A DNA stretch of 64,000 nt from Symbiodinium natans (GCA_905221605.1 CAJNDS010000007.1:193646-257645); one strand, 5' to 3'; shown: positions 21,897-32,375, numbered from the stretch's first letter. A program made the numbers and translations. The notes: a model not told the origin generated them from the letters alone.

Positions 21897-22023
21897 GGGT
21901 GCCCATGATCTGCATCAGGAGAAGTTGGTCGAAGCCATGCGGTAGACGGCCATACGCAGATGGCCGATGCCCCAACACTTGCACGCTGGACACGTCGACT
22001 TGCAACATCCCCATATTCAAAGG
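21897..22023 (+). CDS. Two exon pieces separated by 18 nt
   Basis: 21897-21941 reads AHDLHQEKLVEAM; 21960-22023 reads WPMPQHLHAGHVDLQHPHIQ. Both have phase 2 at the join, and the 18 nt between begin GT and end AG. Read straight through there is a TAG. The right edge is a donor inside GGGTTTAGG. Left flank is a long TTTAGGG tract. Confidence 0.4.
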
Positions 22024-22547
22024 GTTTAGGGTTTAGGGTTTAGGGTTTTGGGTGTTGGGTGTTGGGTTTTAGGGTTTAGGGTTGAGGGCTTGTTAGCGTT
22101 TAGGGGTTTGTGTGTATATCAGAATCCGAAGCTCTAAGCCTAGGCCCCACCTTCAACCCTAAACCCTACACCCAGACCCGAAGGCCTGAGCCCTAAAAAG
22201 GCCCAAATCCCTCGCATCGCGGGAGCACCTGGGTCTAGCGTTTAGGATTAGGTTTCAGTTCAAGGATTTCGGCTTTCGGACCTAGGATGAAGGGTTCTAG
22301 GTTTTCGGGTTTAGAGGCCTTTTGATTTTGGGTTTAGGACTAAGGGTGGGTTAGGGGTCCAGGGTTGATTTCGATTTCATGAGAGCCCACACTTGCAATG
22401 CATTTTTTGTTTCCTGCCACAAACCTCTCGTAGAATTTAACCTACAGTTGTGCAAGCCCCAAACAGAAGAGACCATGTGAGCCCAATAGTTCAAAAAGTG
22501 ACGACAGTTTCAGAGTTTGCCCTAAACCCTAAACCCTAAATTCAAAA

Positions 22548-22858
22548 CCCTAAGCCCTAAACCCTAAACCCTAAACCCTAAACCCTAAACCCTAAACCCT
22601 AAACCCTAAACCCTAAACCCGAAGCTCCTCTTACTCTCCCTTCGTGTTGATCCACACACTGCTTGGGAAATAGCGGGCTTTAGAGCAGCATCCCGCGAGG
22701 CTCGGTTTAAGGTTTCGGGTTTGGGTAGCTTCTTGGTCATGCAGGCAAACGGCTAGGCTCTATGGGGTCCAGGTGGGACCCTAAACCCTAAACCCTAAAC
22801 CCTAAACCCTAAACCCTAAACCCTAAACCCTAAACCCTAAACCCTAAACCCTAAACCC
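22548..22858. repeat. Two CCCTAAA tracts around a 150-bp unique spacer
   Basis: Tracts at 22548-22624 and 22776-22858, same orientation. Confidence 0.8.
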
Positions 22859-22916
22859 ATCAGGTCTAGGGCCAGAGCCCACAAAGCTAAGCACCGCGCC
22901 TAGCCTCGAATTCAAG

Positions 22917-22967
22917 GCCGACGTGCAGAGGGAGCCTCTCCAGGGCTGTGGCCCCTCGGCCGCAAGG
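22917..22967 (+). CDS. Exon ending at a telomeric donor
   Basis: Acceptor ATTCAAG, then ADVQREPLQGCGPSAAR, then |GTTTAGGG. 51 nt, phase 0 to 0. Confidence 0.45.
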
Positions 22968-23058
22968 GTTTAGGGTTTAGGGTTTAGGGTTTAGGGTTTA
23001 GGGTTTAGGGTTTAGGGTTTAGGGTTTAGGGTTTAGGGTTTAGGGTTTAGGGTTTAGG
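22968..23058. repeat. TTTAGGG tract beginning at an exon end
   Basis: First GT of the tract is the donor of the exon ending at 22967. Confidence 0.85.
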
Positions 23059-23065
23059 GCCATGG

Positions 23066-23174
23066 GCCTTAGGGTTGGCCCTTTTATTCCTTTTTTTTGG
23101 GTTGGGGTTCCCTTACAATCCCCTTAAAACCAAAAAATGGTACCCGTTTATTCCTAGGTTACTCCTGAGTCTAG
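23066..23174. mobile_element. Family B element abutting ITS
   Basis: Core and right end (CCTAGGTTACTCCTGAG..CTAG) intact; left end merges into TTTAGGG repeat. Confidence 0.65.
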
Positions 23175-23235
23175 CCCTAAACCCTAAATCCTAAACCCTA
23201 AACCCTAAACCCTTTTACTCCTGGGATGTTTCTAG

Positions 23236-23312
23236 TCCCCCGATGGGCAATTTTGATCTGGAGGCGCCGTACGGGGGAGGAGCCTGGGCTCTCGGGAACG
23301 AGGGCACAATGA
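23236..23312 (+). CDS. Exon-like island (MGNFDLEAPYGGGAW)
   Basis: Follows TGTTTCTAG and reads MGNFDLEAPYGGGAWALGNE, then GTM. If the ATG at 23243 were the start, the MGN opening would suit N-myristoylation, but an upstream exon is equally possible. A CCCTAAA tract follows directly. Confidence 0.45.
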
Positions 23313-23314
23313 GA

Positions 23315-23456
23315 ACCCTAAACCCTAAACCCTAAACCCTAAACCCTAAACCCTAAACCCTAAACCCTAAACCCTAAACCCTAAACCCTAACCCTAAACC
23401 CTAAGCCCTAAGCCCTAAGCCCTAAACCCTAAACCCTAAACCCTAAACCCTAAACC
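23315..23456. repeat. CCCTAAA tract
   Basis: About 20 units, directly after the MGNFDLEAP exon. Confidence 0.85.
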
Positions 23457-23875
23457 AAGCCCAAACCCGAAGCTGCCAAGCCCTGACCCGTTGGTGTGTT
23501 AGGGGTGCTAGGGGTGTTCGAGGTTTTAGGGTTTAGGATCGTTAGGGTCTTAGGGTTTAGGCTTTTAGGGTTGTTAGGGTTTTAGGGTTTAAGGGTTTTA
23601 AAAGTTGTCGGGTTTTAGGGTTCTGGGGTTTTAGGGGTTTAGGGGTTTTAGGGTTGAGTGGCAACCCCCGCACAGCCCGCCAAGGTTTTTTTTTCTTTAG
23701 GGGGGGGGGGGGGGGGGGGGGGGGGTTAGGAGGCTTGGGTTTCCGGGGCTGTTGGGGGTTTGCTTGTTTTTTTCTTTTTTTGGCTGGGGGGGTTCGGAGT
23801 GGTGGGATTCTGGGGATTTAGGGGGTTTGAAATCCCGTCTGGTGGGGGGGGCAGGGGGTAGGATGTTATAGCTTG

Positions 23876-23965
23876 TGGGATGTTCCCTTATACTAACAGT
23901 CCGAAAATCGGGGTACTATAATCCCTTCTACGGACTGTGTTATAGTATAACGGGGAACATCCCAA
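23876..23965. mobile_element. Family A element
   Basis: TGGGATGTTCCCTTATACTA ... GTATAACGGGGAACATCCCA: nearly perfect hairpin. Confidence 0.75.
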
Positions 23966-24172
23966 ATGTAATAGCTCTTGGGACTGCAGGGACTTCGGGA
24001 TTTAAGCGTGTGTGGACTCGGGCTATAGCAGTGAGGGATTCTCAGGGCTTGGGATTTTCAGGGCACAGGAGGGTCTAGAGTTGTTGTTGTTTTTGTTTTT
24101 TCCTTGTGCTATTTGTTTTTGAGGGGGGTTAGTGGGTTAAGAGGTTTCACTGAGCCTAAACCCTAAACCTAG

Positions 24173-24268
24173 AGGGGTCGTGGCCTGCGAGCAGAGGTCA
24201 CAAGATTACTACAGTCACCGAGCGGCTCTCAGGAGGATACGCGAGAAACTGAGCCAGAGACCAAGGGG
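24173..24268 (+). CDS. Exon-like island, basic amphipathic peptide
   Basis: Reads VVACEQRSQDYYSHRAALRR, then IREKLSQRPR; ends at a GGTTTAGG donor. Arg/Lys-rich helix-forming composition. Family not recognised. Confidence 0.45.
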
Positions 24269-24297
24269 GTTTAGGTTTTTGGGTTCAAGGCATGAGG

Positions 24298-24392
24298 CCC
24301 TAAACCCTAAACCCTAAGCCCTAAACCCTAAACCCTAAACCCTAAACCCTAAACCCTAAACCCTAAACCCTAAACCCTAAACCCTAAACCTC
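24298..24392. repeat. CCCTAAA tract
   Basis: About 13 units. Confidence 0.85.
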
Positions 24393-24502
24393 TCCCACCC
24401 CAAGGGTTTAGGGTGAAGATCCTCCACAGGGGAGGGTTGGGTTGAGGATTAAGGGTTTAGGGTTTAGGGTTCAAGCATTCACTAGTAAGGCTATGTCCCC
24501 GG

Positions 24503-24709
24503 CTGCGCTTGTCCGCGACTTGTTTGGCGCTTATCCGCGAATTGTTGGCGCTCGTCCGCGAACTGTTGGTGCTTTGCCACGAATTGGCGCTTGTCCACGA
24601 ATTGTTGGCGCTTGTCCGCGAAATGTTGGCGCTTGTCCCTGAATTGCTGGCGCTTGTCCGCGAATTATTGGCGGAAGCCGCGAATCCAGCAGCCATCAGT
24701 TATACATAG
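24503..24709 (+). repeat. 21-bp coding minisatellite
   Basis: About eight tandem copies of a 21-bp unit (consensus near GCGCTTGTCCGCGAATTGTTG). Because 21 is a multiple of 3, all frames stay open; the plus frame reads heptads such as ALVRELL with leucine at regular positions, closing EAANPAAISYT stop. One copy is 18 bp. It could be a leucine-heptad exon or a neutral satellite; heptad regularity alone does not decide. Confidence 0.6.
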
Positions 24710-24835
24710 GTCAGAGAGGGTTTAGGGTTTGGGGGGGCGGGCCGCTTAGGGATTTTCAGGATGTTTAAGGTTTTGAGGGGTTGTCTTCAGCTTGCCGCAA
24801 AATCGGCGGGCACGTTGATGGTTTGCCGGTAATTG

Positions 24836-24926
24836 CGTGATATACTAACAGTTCTCAATAGGGACTATCATCGGGGCTACTACAAATCTTGTTTAAGGAC
24901 TGTTAGCATAAGAGGGAACATCCCAA
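24836..24926. mobile_element. Family A element, left end lost
   Basis: ACTAACAGTTCTCAATAGGG ... AAGGACTGTTAGCATAAG, then AGGGAACATCCCAA. Confidence 0.7.
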
Positions 24927-25018
24927 GGTTAGGGTTAGGGTTCAGGGAGTGACATGCTATTCAGTTACCATCATTGAGAAGCCAGTTTGTACATCCCTGC
25001 TCTGGCTGCATGTCAAAC

Positions 25019-25121
25019 CTTAGTACCTGAAGGAGTACACTTGACACTTTTTGGGACCCGTAATCCTCTATAGAAGTGAAAGTGTACACTTTTCGGGGGG
25101 CTTATGAACTCAGCAACTAAG
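25019..25121. mobile_element. Inverted-repeat element, family E
   Basis: CTTAGTACCTGAAGG ... GAACTCAGCAACTAAG with inner ACACTTGACACTTTTTGGG / GTGTACACTTTT arms. Confidence 0.75.
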
Positions 25122-26076
25122 TAAATGGTTAAACATCTCCGCAACAACATCCAGGCTAGGGTCTGGGCGTTTGATATTTTGTTGGTCCAGCATGCTTGTT
25201 GTGCACCTGTTGGTGTTTCATGTTTTGGGGTTGGGGACTTGGGAGTTTGGGCCTGACCCAAATGTTACAACAATATGCTCAGGTTTGGGGCTTAGGACCA
25301 CTCTAAACCCCAGATCCTATGCCTTAGGGCCTTAGGGTTCAGGGTTAGGGCAGCATCGGCATGGGCCAGTGTCGAATGCCAAGGTATATACCTGGCCCGC
25401 AGCCGAGAGTACTGGCCGACCCCCGATAGGTGGGTTTTCGAGTTTAGGTTGATGTCTTCTTGAACCCGAGCCAAACCTGCAACACAGTTCCCTCAGTTGG
25501 TAACTTGTTTTTGCCTATACTTTGTGTTACAGGGTCCTGGAGGGGGGGGGGGGGGGATTCGTGGCGGGGGTAGGTGCCTCAGGATCCTTGGGGAGGCCTT
25601 GTGCGCAATGTTGGGCTACATACCCCCTTGAAGCCCCTCCCTTAAGGACCCTATACTTGTACAAGAGGATAAGATAATCAGGTACCCCACCCTTGGAGTT
25701 CTGGGAAAAGTGTGCACCCTGCATGAAGACCCCAAACTCGATTTCAGAAGTGCGACATGCCACAGATGATCGGGTCCTTAACCTATGTAAAAAAGGGACT
25801 ATATAGTGTAAGCGAAGGGGTTACATAAAAAGAGGAATAAGATTAAGGTTCCATTCTGGGGTCCCTCCTTCCCCTTTAACCCTCCCTTAAGGACCCTTTC
25901 AACAAAGGCTTCCACCTCAAACACTCCTCGTCGGTGCCGTACGCACCATCAACCCTAAACGCTAGACACCCGAAGAATCTCTGAGCTTGCCCTAAGCCCT
26001 GAATCCTATTTTTAGGGTTTAGGGTTTAGGGTTTAGGGTTTAGGGTTTAGGGTTTAGCGTTTAGGGTTTAGGGCAG

Positions 26077-26188
26077 CTAGGAGCCAGGGTCGGCCTTTGC
26101 TCCCCTGTTCATACAGGGGTTTACTCATAGGCCCCTTCAAACCAAAAAAGGGGCACCCTGTTGCTTCCTGGGTTACTCTTGGGTCTAG
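26077..26188. mobile_element. Family B element
   Basis: CTAGGAGCCAGGG to TTACTCTTGGGTCTAG; ITS on both sides. Confidence 0.65.
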
Positions 26189-26195
26189 TTGACCC

Positions 26196-26346
26196 AGGGT
26201 TTAGGGTTAAGGGTTTAGGGTTAGGGTTTAGGGTTTAGGGTTTAGGGTTTAGGGTTTAGGGTTTAGGGTTTAGGGTTTAGGGTTTAGGGTTTAGGGTTTA
26301 GGGTTTAGGGTTTAGGGTTTAGGGTTTAGGGTTTAGGGTTTAGGGT
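26196..26346. repeat. Long TTTAGGG tract
   Basis: About 20 units just after a family-B element; followed at 26455-26575 by degenerate CCCTATA repeat. Confidence 0.9.
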
Positions 26347-26863
26347 TCTAGTTTACCCAAGACCCGCAACCCAAAACCCCAAATCCTGCCCATAAAATCG
26401 GGTCTTCTCTGAGCTTCAGACCATTCGAAATCCTCAGCCCTGCATACCCATACTCTGTATACCTCATGTACCCTACGTACCCTAAATACCCTATACACCC
26501 TATGTACCCTACAGACCCGAAATACCCCATATACCCCATATACCCTATATACCCTATAGTATAGGCCTATAGTAGAAGCCAAAAAGTTGGAAACTCAATA
26601 GCCTCAATCCCTAAGAGTAAAGTGTAGGGAATCCCAGCACTATTTATCCTTAAAAAGGTGTCCAACCTGTTTTAGGGGTTTACTGTATATGTACATACCC
26701 TATACACCCTATATACCCTATGTATATACCTCATATACCCTATGGGTTTAGGGTTTAGGGTCTAGGGTTTAGGGTTTAGAGTTAGGGTTTAGGGCTCAGG
26801 GGTTTGCTGTATGTATATACCCCAACACCAACTTCCGGGTGACGTCGGGTTCTCTCACTACAG

Positions 26864-26944
26864 GAGGGCGTTTGGTTTTTCCACCCCACGCCAGCGCAAG
26901 TCCTGCACCGTGCGCCTGTTCACTTAGGGGAGATGTTCCATAAG
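26864..26944 (+). CDS. Well-formed exon, unknown protein
   Basis: Strong pyrimidine tract and acceptor (TCTCTCACTACAG), 27 codons in phase 0 (EGVWFFHPTPAQVLHRAPV, then HLGEMFHK), donor AAG|GTGGGG. Among the best exon calls in 15-30 kb. Confidence 0.5.
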
Positions 26945-27306
26945 GTGGGGTTAGGGTTTCGGGCTTAGTTAGGGTTTAGGGTTTAGGGTTTAGGGTTTAG
27001 GGTTTGGGGTTTGGGGTTTGGGGTTTGGATTTAGGGGTGATTAGTAGGGCTTGGGGCTTTGGGTCTAGAGTCTAGCTCTGAAGCTTCGGGGGTGTCGGGT
27101 CTCGGCTTTGTAGCTTGTATCCCCTCAGCCCCAAACCCTAATCAAAGCCCTTGACACCAGGGCCTCTGTACGCCCGAGCTCAAGAGGATGCTAGACTAGG
27201 CCTTAACAACCTCGGTTTAGGGTTTAGGGTTTAGGGTTTAGGGTTTAGGGTTTCGGGTCTAGACCCTCAAAGCCTTAGGGTTTCGGGTTTAGGCCTTGGG
27301 GTTCAG

Positions 27307-27372
27307 GGTAGCCGAAGCAAGTACCGGCACCAACACCACCCAATTGAATCCCTATACGAAGACCATTCTGGG
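27307..27372 (+). CDS. Exon-like island with GC donor
   Basis: After TTCAG, reads VAEASTGTNTTQLNPYTKTI. The phase-2 end falls at GG|GCTTTAGG, a GC donor. Confidence 0.35.
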
Positions 27373-27489
27373 GCTTTAGGGTTTAGGGTTTGGGGTTAAT
27401 TTGCACAAGACAGAAGTACCTTGTCTACTTCAGGCCCCTAAACCAACCTGGATTTTCAACTCTCTGGTCTCGGCTGTTTTGGTGGAACA

Positions 27490-27638
27490 CAGGTTTTCAG
27501 GGGTGAGGTTCCCTGCTAAGCCCCCCTTAAACCAAAAAGGCCACCCTTTTTTGTTTCAGGGTTTAGGGTTTAGGGTTTAGGGTGTAGGGTGTAGGGTGTA
27601 GGGTTTAGGGGCTTTTTGCTCCTAGGTTACTCTTGGGC
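27490..27638. mobile_element. Family B element split by ITS
   Basis: Core CCCCTTAAACCAAAAAGG, then telomeric repeat (27556-27611), then the proper right end CTCCTAGGTTACTCTTGGG. CTTTTTTGTTTC and CTTTTTGCTCC flank the tract. Confidence 0.65.
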
Positions 27639-27767
27639 CCACAGCTTAGATCTACCGCCAAGTTATTAGTCCTCGAGGTGTCTATTTCCTTACGACTTGG
27701 GGGTAGCAAAACACCCGAAACCTGAACCTAGACCCTGAAACCCTCCTGAACCTTGAACCTTGAACCC

Positions 27768-27977
27768 TAAACCCTCAGCCCTAAACCCTAAACCCTGAAC
27801 CCTAAACCCTAAACCCTAAACCCTAAACCCTAAACCCTAAACCCTAAACCCTAAACCCTAAACCCTAAACCCTAAACCCTAAACCCTAGCCCTAAACCCT
27901 AAACCCTAAACCCTACTCATTCAAACCCTAAACCCTAAACCCTAAACCCTACACCCTAAACCCTAAACCCTAAACCC
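27768..27977. repeat. Long CCCTAAA tract
   Basis: About 28 units, few variants. Confidence 0.9.
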
Positions 27978-27987
27978 TTCAGCTCAG

Positions 27988-28070
27988 TGCCCCGAAGTGT
28001 GAAGGCCTCTTGGTACGGACTTGCGCACGATGCGGCAGGGGTTAAAGCAAAGTCGGGGATGATCACGGGA
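27988..28070 (+). CDS. Exon-like island (WYGLAHDAAGVKAKSG)
   Basis: Acceptor AGCTCAG, 83 nt reading PRSVKASWYGLAHDAAGVK, then AKSGMITG; donor GGA|GTCTAGG. Lies between two large ITS tracts. Confidence 0.45.
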
Positions 28071-28087
28071 GTCTAGGCCCTAAACCC

Positions 28088-28241
28088 TAAACTTGAAGCT
28101 TCTTACCCTAAACCCCAAACCCAAAACCCTGAATCCTAAACCCTAAACCCTAAACCCTAAACCCTAAACCCTAAACCCTAAACCCTAAACCCTAAACCCT
28201 AAACCCTAAACCCTAAACCCTAAACTTGAATGCTTCTTACC
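28088..28241. repeat. CCCTAAA tract inside a 19-20 bp duplication
   Basis: AAACTTGAAGCTTCTTACC at 28088-28107 and the same with one extra T at 28222-28241 enclose about 13 units. Confidence 0.85.
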
Positions 28242-28526
28242 ATAAGCTCTGCAGCTTCTCCAGCGGAAGCCCTGTATACCCCCCACAAGCTTCAAGCCTT
28301 AGAGCCTCTACCCTAAACCCTAAACCCTAAATCCTAAACCCTAAACCCTAAACTCTAAACCCTAAACCCTAAACCCTAAACCTTAAACCGAACTTTGTTT
28401 GACCTGCATCCCCCTACTCAGTAGACCCTTATCTCGAACCCAGAAGCCCGACCCTTATACAATTATGACACCCCCAACCCTCTTGAAACTCTTAAGGCCC
28501 CTAATCCCTAAATCCTAAACCCTAGC

Positions 28527-28642
28527 CCTAAACCCTAAACCCTAAACCCTAAACCCTAAACCCTAAACCCTGAACCCTGAACCCTAAACCCTAAACCCTA
28601 AACCCTAAACCCTAAACCCTAAACCCTAAACCCTAAACCCTA
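28527..28642. repeat. CCCTAAA tract
   Basis: About 16 units. Confidence 0.85.
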
Positions 28643-28681
28643 GCCCTTCAGCCCTCAATCATCCCCGCACTGTTCCTGTAG

Positions 28682-28745
28682 CTGCACTCCGAAGGGCGTG
28701 CCGCCCCAGACTATCAGTTCATTAGGGACCCAAAAAGGACATTAG
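28682..28745 (+). CDS. Exon-like island
   Basis: Acceptor TTCCTGTAG; reads LHSEGRAAPDYQFIRDPK. A GT donor at 28717 would end it early; otherwise it runs into repeat. Confidence 0.3.
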
Positions 28746-28964
28746 GGGTTTCGGGTTTAGGGTTTAGGGTTTAGGGTTTGGGGGTTATGTGCTTCTTTGG
28801 GGCCCTAGTTCAGATGCCTGGCCACCACGCAGTGTCTCCGAGCTACTAGGATGAGACGGCCCTTTTCTGCGGGTTTCCGAAATTTGGGGTACCTTACTTC
28901 TTACTTAGGGCTTAGGGTTTCGGGTTTGGGATTTGGGGTTTGGGTTTAGGGTTTAGGGTTTGGG

Positions 28965-29052
28965 GCTTAGCGGTACCTTATTGAGGTTCCCCACGATAAG
29001 AGAATCCTACTATTGGGGGTCCATATTTGGGGTCCCTTATGGTCGTCAAGCC
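28965..29052. mobile_element. Inverted-repeat element, family F
   Basis: Core GGTACCTTATTGAGG, AGAATCCTACTATTGGGGG, GGGTCCCTTATGGTCGT; ends worn. Confidence 0.6.
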
Positions 29053-29176
29053 TCAACTGAGAGTCGACCCTACGCGGGTTTAGGGTTCAGGGTTTAGGGT
29101 TTAGGGTTTGGGGTTTAGGGTTTAGGGTTTAGGGTTTAGGGTTTAGGGTTTAGGGTTTAGGGTTTAGGGTTTAGGG

Positions 29177-29273
29177 TTGGGATGTTCTTTCCCCATTCAC
29201 TAACAGTCCTTGATAGGGAGGGGGGTAGTTTAGTCCCTTCAAAGAACGGTTCGTATACGGGAAAATCTCCCAA
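29177..29273. mobile_element. Family A element next to ITS
   Basis: TTGGGATGTTCTTTCCCC ... ACGGGAAAATCTCCCAA; its left end directly abuts a TTTAGGG tract. Confidence 0.65.
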
Positions 29274-29511
29274 AGTTAGCGTTTATATAGGTTTGATGCA
29301 GGGTTTAGTTCTTCGTCGGACATTCGTTACAGGAACATGTGGCTTCTAAGGAAAATCTTGAACTCGAAACACCAAACCCTAAACCCGGAACCCTTAACCC
29401 TAAACCCTACACCACAGCCAGGGGGCCATTGTCACGTGCTCCCAGATTGCAGAGGATAGTTCCCTTTGAGCAATGAAGCTTTAAGCCCGTGTCTACCAGA
29501 ATGACCCCTGA

Positions 29512-29775
29512 AGGGGTTTAGGGGTTTAGGGGTTTTAGGGTTTTAGGGTTTTAGGGTTTTAGGGTTTTAGGGTTTTAGGGTTTTAGGGTTTTAGGGTTTT
29601 AGGGTTTTAGGGTTTTAGGGTTTTAGGGTTTTAGGCTTTTCGGGTTTTAGGGTTGTAGGGTTGTAGGGTTGTAGGGTTGTAGGGTTTTAGGGTTTTAGGG
29701 TTTCAGGGTTTCAGGGTTTCAGGGTTTCAGGGTTTCAGGGTTGAGTGTTTAGGGTTTAGGGTTTAGGGTTTAGGG
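29512..29775. repeat. TTTTAGGG 8-bp variant array
   Basis: About 15 TTTTAGGG units, then GTTGTAGG, TTTCAGGG and canonical units: blocks of different variants in series. Confidence 0.85.
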
Positions 29776-30169
29776 CCAGGGTTTCGGGTTTTGGGGTTTA
29801 GGCCCAGGCTTTCGGGCTTTAGCCCTACGCATGAGGAGAGCCCGTCGTGGTACCCTGGCGCCCTAAACGATCAGAAAACTCATAGGAGAAACCCTGGACT
29901 CCCAACACCTAAACCCTTAAATTCAGATTGATAGGGTCCTGAAGGGAGGGAGTTCAAGGGGGCTATCTTCCTACTACTCTCTCCCCAATGCTCCCGAAGC
30001 TTCCCGAATGTTCTTTAGGTACCTGCCCCCGTGAGCCCCCTCCCCCCAAAAGGGATCTACAAGAGGCCCATGTGAGTCCCGAAACGCTAAACCAAACCCT
30101 AAACCCCCGAATGTGAGTCAAGCATTCAGGATTTCGGGTTCAGGGTTTGGGGTGTTTTCGCAGGGTTAG

Positions 30170-30405
30170 GGTCTCTTCCGACCAACTCATCCACTGTCGC
30201 TCCTGCGCGGGGGCTACGGGCCTTTCGTACCTCGATTGTGAGTGATGCTTTTAACGGCCCTGGCTTTGCCAGAACTCGGCGTGTTTTGAAAGGCGCAGGC
30301 AGGCCCCAAGCACTTCAGCAGAAGCAGTTGCTTAGGGATGGTTTGAGCATCGCTCACTGCACAAACGAAGCACGCGCGCATGAACAAACACGCGCAATGC
30401 CCTGA
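30170..30405 (+). CDS. Probable terminal exon, unknown protein
   Basis: 78 codons from an acceptor (GGGTTAG) to a TGA at 30403-30405, with no internal Met-start frame, so it is easily missed. Reads STVAPARGLRAFRTSIVSD, FNGPGFARTRRVLKG, QALQQKQLLRDGLSIAHC, and ends QTRAMP. No other frame stays open. It would mark the 3' end of a gene; the next 500 bp contain no clear exon. Confidence 0.45.
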
Positions 30406-30981
30406 AGCTAGGCAGGCCCCCTGTTAGTACTTCTTTCTATCCGTACACTGAACCCTCAACCCTATGCCCTAAACCCTTTCTTCTGGGTCACTGTTTGAAA
30501 TCGTGTTTACATTTTTATAAATACTTAAGATCCAATATGGAACAAAAGTCATCATGCCCAACAAGAGTGCAGTTTCTTGCACCCCAAACCATAAACCCTT
30601 TCTTGGTTTAAGAGGATCTTAAGTCGGAATGTGCTTAAATGAGTCAGAGGGCCCAAAGATGGGAAAGCGGCCGAACCCTAACAAGGCTTTTGTGGAGTCG
30701 GCTAGGGTTTTGGGTTTTGGGTTTAGGGTTGAGGGCCTAGGGTTTAGGGTTTTGGGCTTAAGGTTTAGGGTTAGGGTTTGGGGTCTAGGGTGTAGAAGTC
30801 TAAGCCACGTTCGGTTGCCCCTGGAGGGGGGCTATACCCTAAACCAACTAAACCTGTGAAGATATGGATTGAACCCCAGACCCCGAACCCCAAACCCCAG
30901 ACCCTAAACCCCAAACCCTAAACCCCAGATCCTAAACCCCAAGCCCTCTTTCAACCCTAAACCCTAAACCCTACACTCGAG

Positions 30982-31065
30982 CTGAAACTGCCCTGCGCTC
31001 GAACTCTGGAACCTTGCAAAGCAATGTCGCGGAGCGCTCAGCAACATGCGGGGATCACAAGGCAG
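30982..31065 (+). CDS. Exon-like island, 28 codons
   Basis: CTCGAG| to CAG|GTTTTTCC, phase 0 to 0; reads LKLPCARTLEPCKAMSRSAQ, then QHAGITRQ. A second frame over part of it is also open, so the frame is less certain than the location. Confidence 0.4.
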
Positions 31066-31100
31066 GTTTTTCCACACCTGCGCACACCCGAACCCAAGAG

Positions 31101-31270
31101 GTTTAGGGTTTAGGGTTTAGGGTTTAGGGTTTAGGGTTTAGGGTTTAGGGTTTAGGGTTTAGGGTTTAGGGTTTAGGGTTTAGGGTTTAGGAATTTAGGG
31201 TTTAGGATTTAGGGTTTAGGGTTTAGGGTTTAGGGTTTAGGGTTTAGGGTTTAGGGTTTAGGGTTTAGGG
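31101..31270. repeat. Long TTTAGGG tract
   Basis: About 24 units. Confidence 0.9.
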
Positions 31271-31463
31271 GCCCTGAGAAAAGGATCCTTATACAACCCT
31301 AATTTTAGGGGTTTAGGGGTTTAGGGTGTAGGATTTTAGAGGCTTAGGGGTTTAGAGCTGCAGTTGTGCGATTGGCCTAGACCCTAAACACTAAACCCTG
31401 AACCCTGAACCCTAAACCCTCAACCCTAAACCCTAAACCCTAAGTAGGCTTTTGGGTTTTCAG

Positions 31464-31529
31464 ATCCCGTGTCTTGCTGAGTTTTTGTTCGTCGCCGCTT
31501 GGGCGAGGGGCAGCTCGGCACCGTGTTGA
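31464..31529 (+). CDS. Exon-like island (IPCLAEFLFVAAWARG)
   Basis: Acceptor GGGTTTTCAG; 21 codons to a TGA, or a shorter exon with the GT donor at 31522. ITS follows directly. Confidence 0.35.
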   Translation: MPCLAEFLFVAAWARGSSAPC

Positions 31530-31654
31530 AACTTAGGGTTTAGGGTTTAGGGTTTAGGGTTTAGGGTTTAGGGTTTTAGGGTTTTAGGGTTTAGGGTTTT
31601 AGGGTTTAGGGTTTAGGGTTGTAGACATGTCGTATGTGGGGGTTTCCGGAAATC

Positions 31655-31766
31655 TGGGTAGCTGAGTGGTACCCTGTTGCCCCTTTTTTGGTTCTGGGTT
31701 CCCTTATAAGAATGAGCAACTCCCCAAAAAAGGTACCCTTGTTATAAGATGCTTACTCGGCTACCA
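31655..31766. mobile_element. Family C element
   Basis: TGGGTAGCTGAGTGGTACCC ... TACTCGGCTACCA. Confidence 0.7.
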
Positions 31767-32243
31767 AGAAATAGGGGTACCTTTTTTCGAGGAGGGGATG
31801 CTGTTCTATTTGGGGTTATATCTTTGGGTTTAGGGTTTAGGGTACCCCTTTTTTTCCGGAAATAGCCATGTGGCAAGCTATAGCCAGCTAGCCCAACTGC
31901 AACGCTTGACTGACATGCAGAGCAACAAGAACCCTCTGGTTCTTCGTAGAGCATGATCGAATTAGGGCCCCCTCTAAACGATTCTATCGGCTACCTCATT
32001 CCCTCTTTTTTTGATCCAAGAACCAGCCCGAAAACCGTGTAGCGTTGATTCCCCGATGGAGGCGGGCTACTTTGCAAAGGGTCTCTTGTTTGTTGCTTGG
32101 AGAGGGTTGGGGTGCGATACTTGGATTGACCCTCTTAAACCCTCTAAGGACGCAAAACCCGTTTGGCCTATGATCTTAGGCTCTTGGTCGGACAACCAGC
32201 AAAGAAGGAATTGGGTCTTAACCGTGTGAAGCCCTAAAACCTA

Positions 32244-32365
32244 ACTAGACCCTAAACCCTAAACCCTAAACCCTAAACCCTAAACCCTAAACCCTAAACC
32301 CTAAACCCTAAACCCTAAACCCTAAACCCTAAGCCCTAAACCCTAAACCCTAAACCCTAAACCCC
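32244..32365. repeat. CCCTAAA tract before an exon
   Basis: About 17 units; acceptor at 32375 follows. Confidence 0.85.
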
Positions 32366-32375
32366 AAACCATCAG

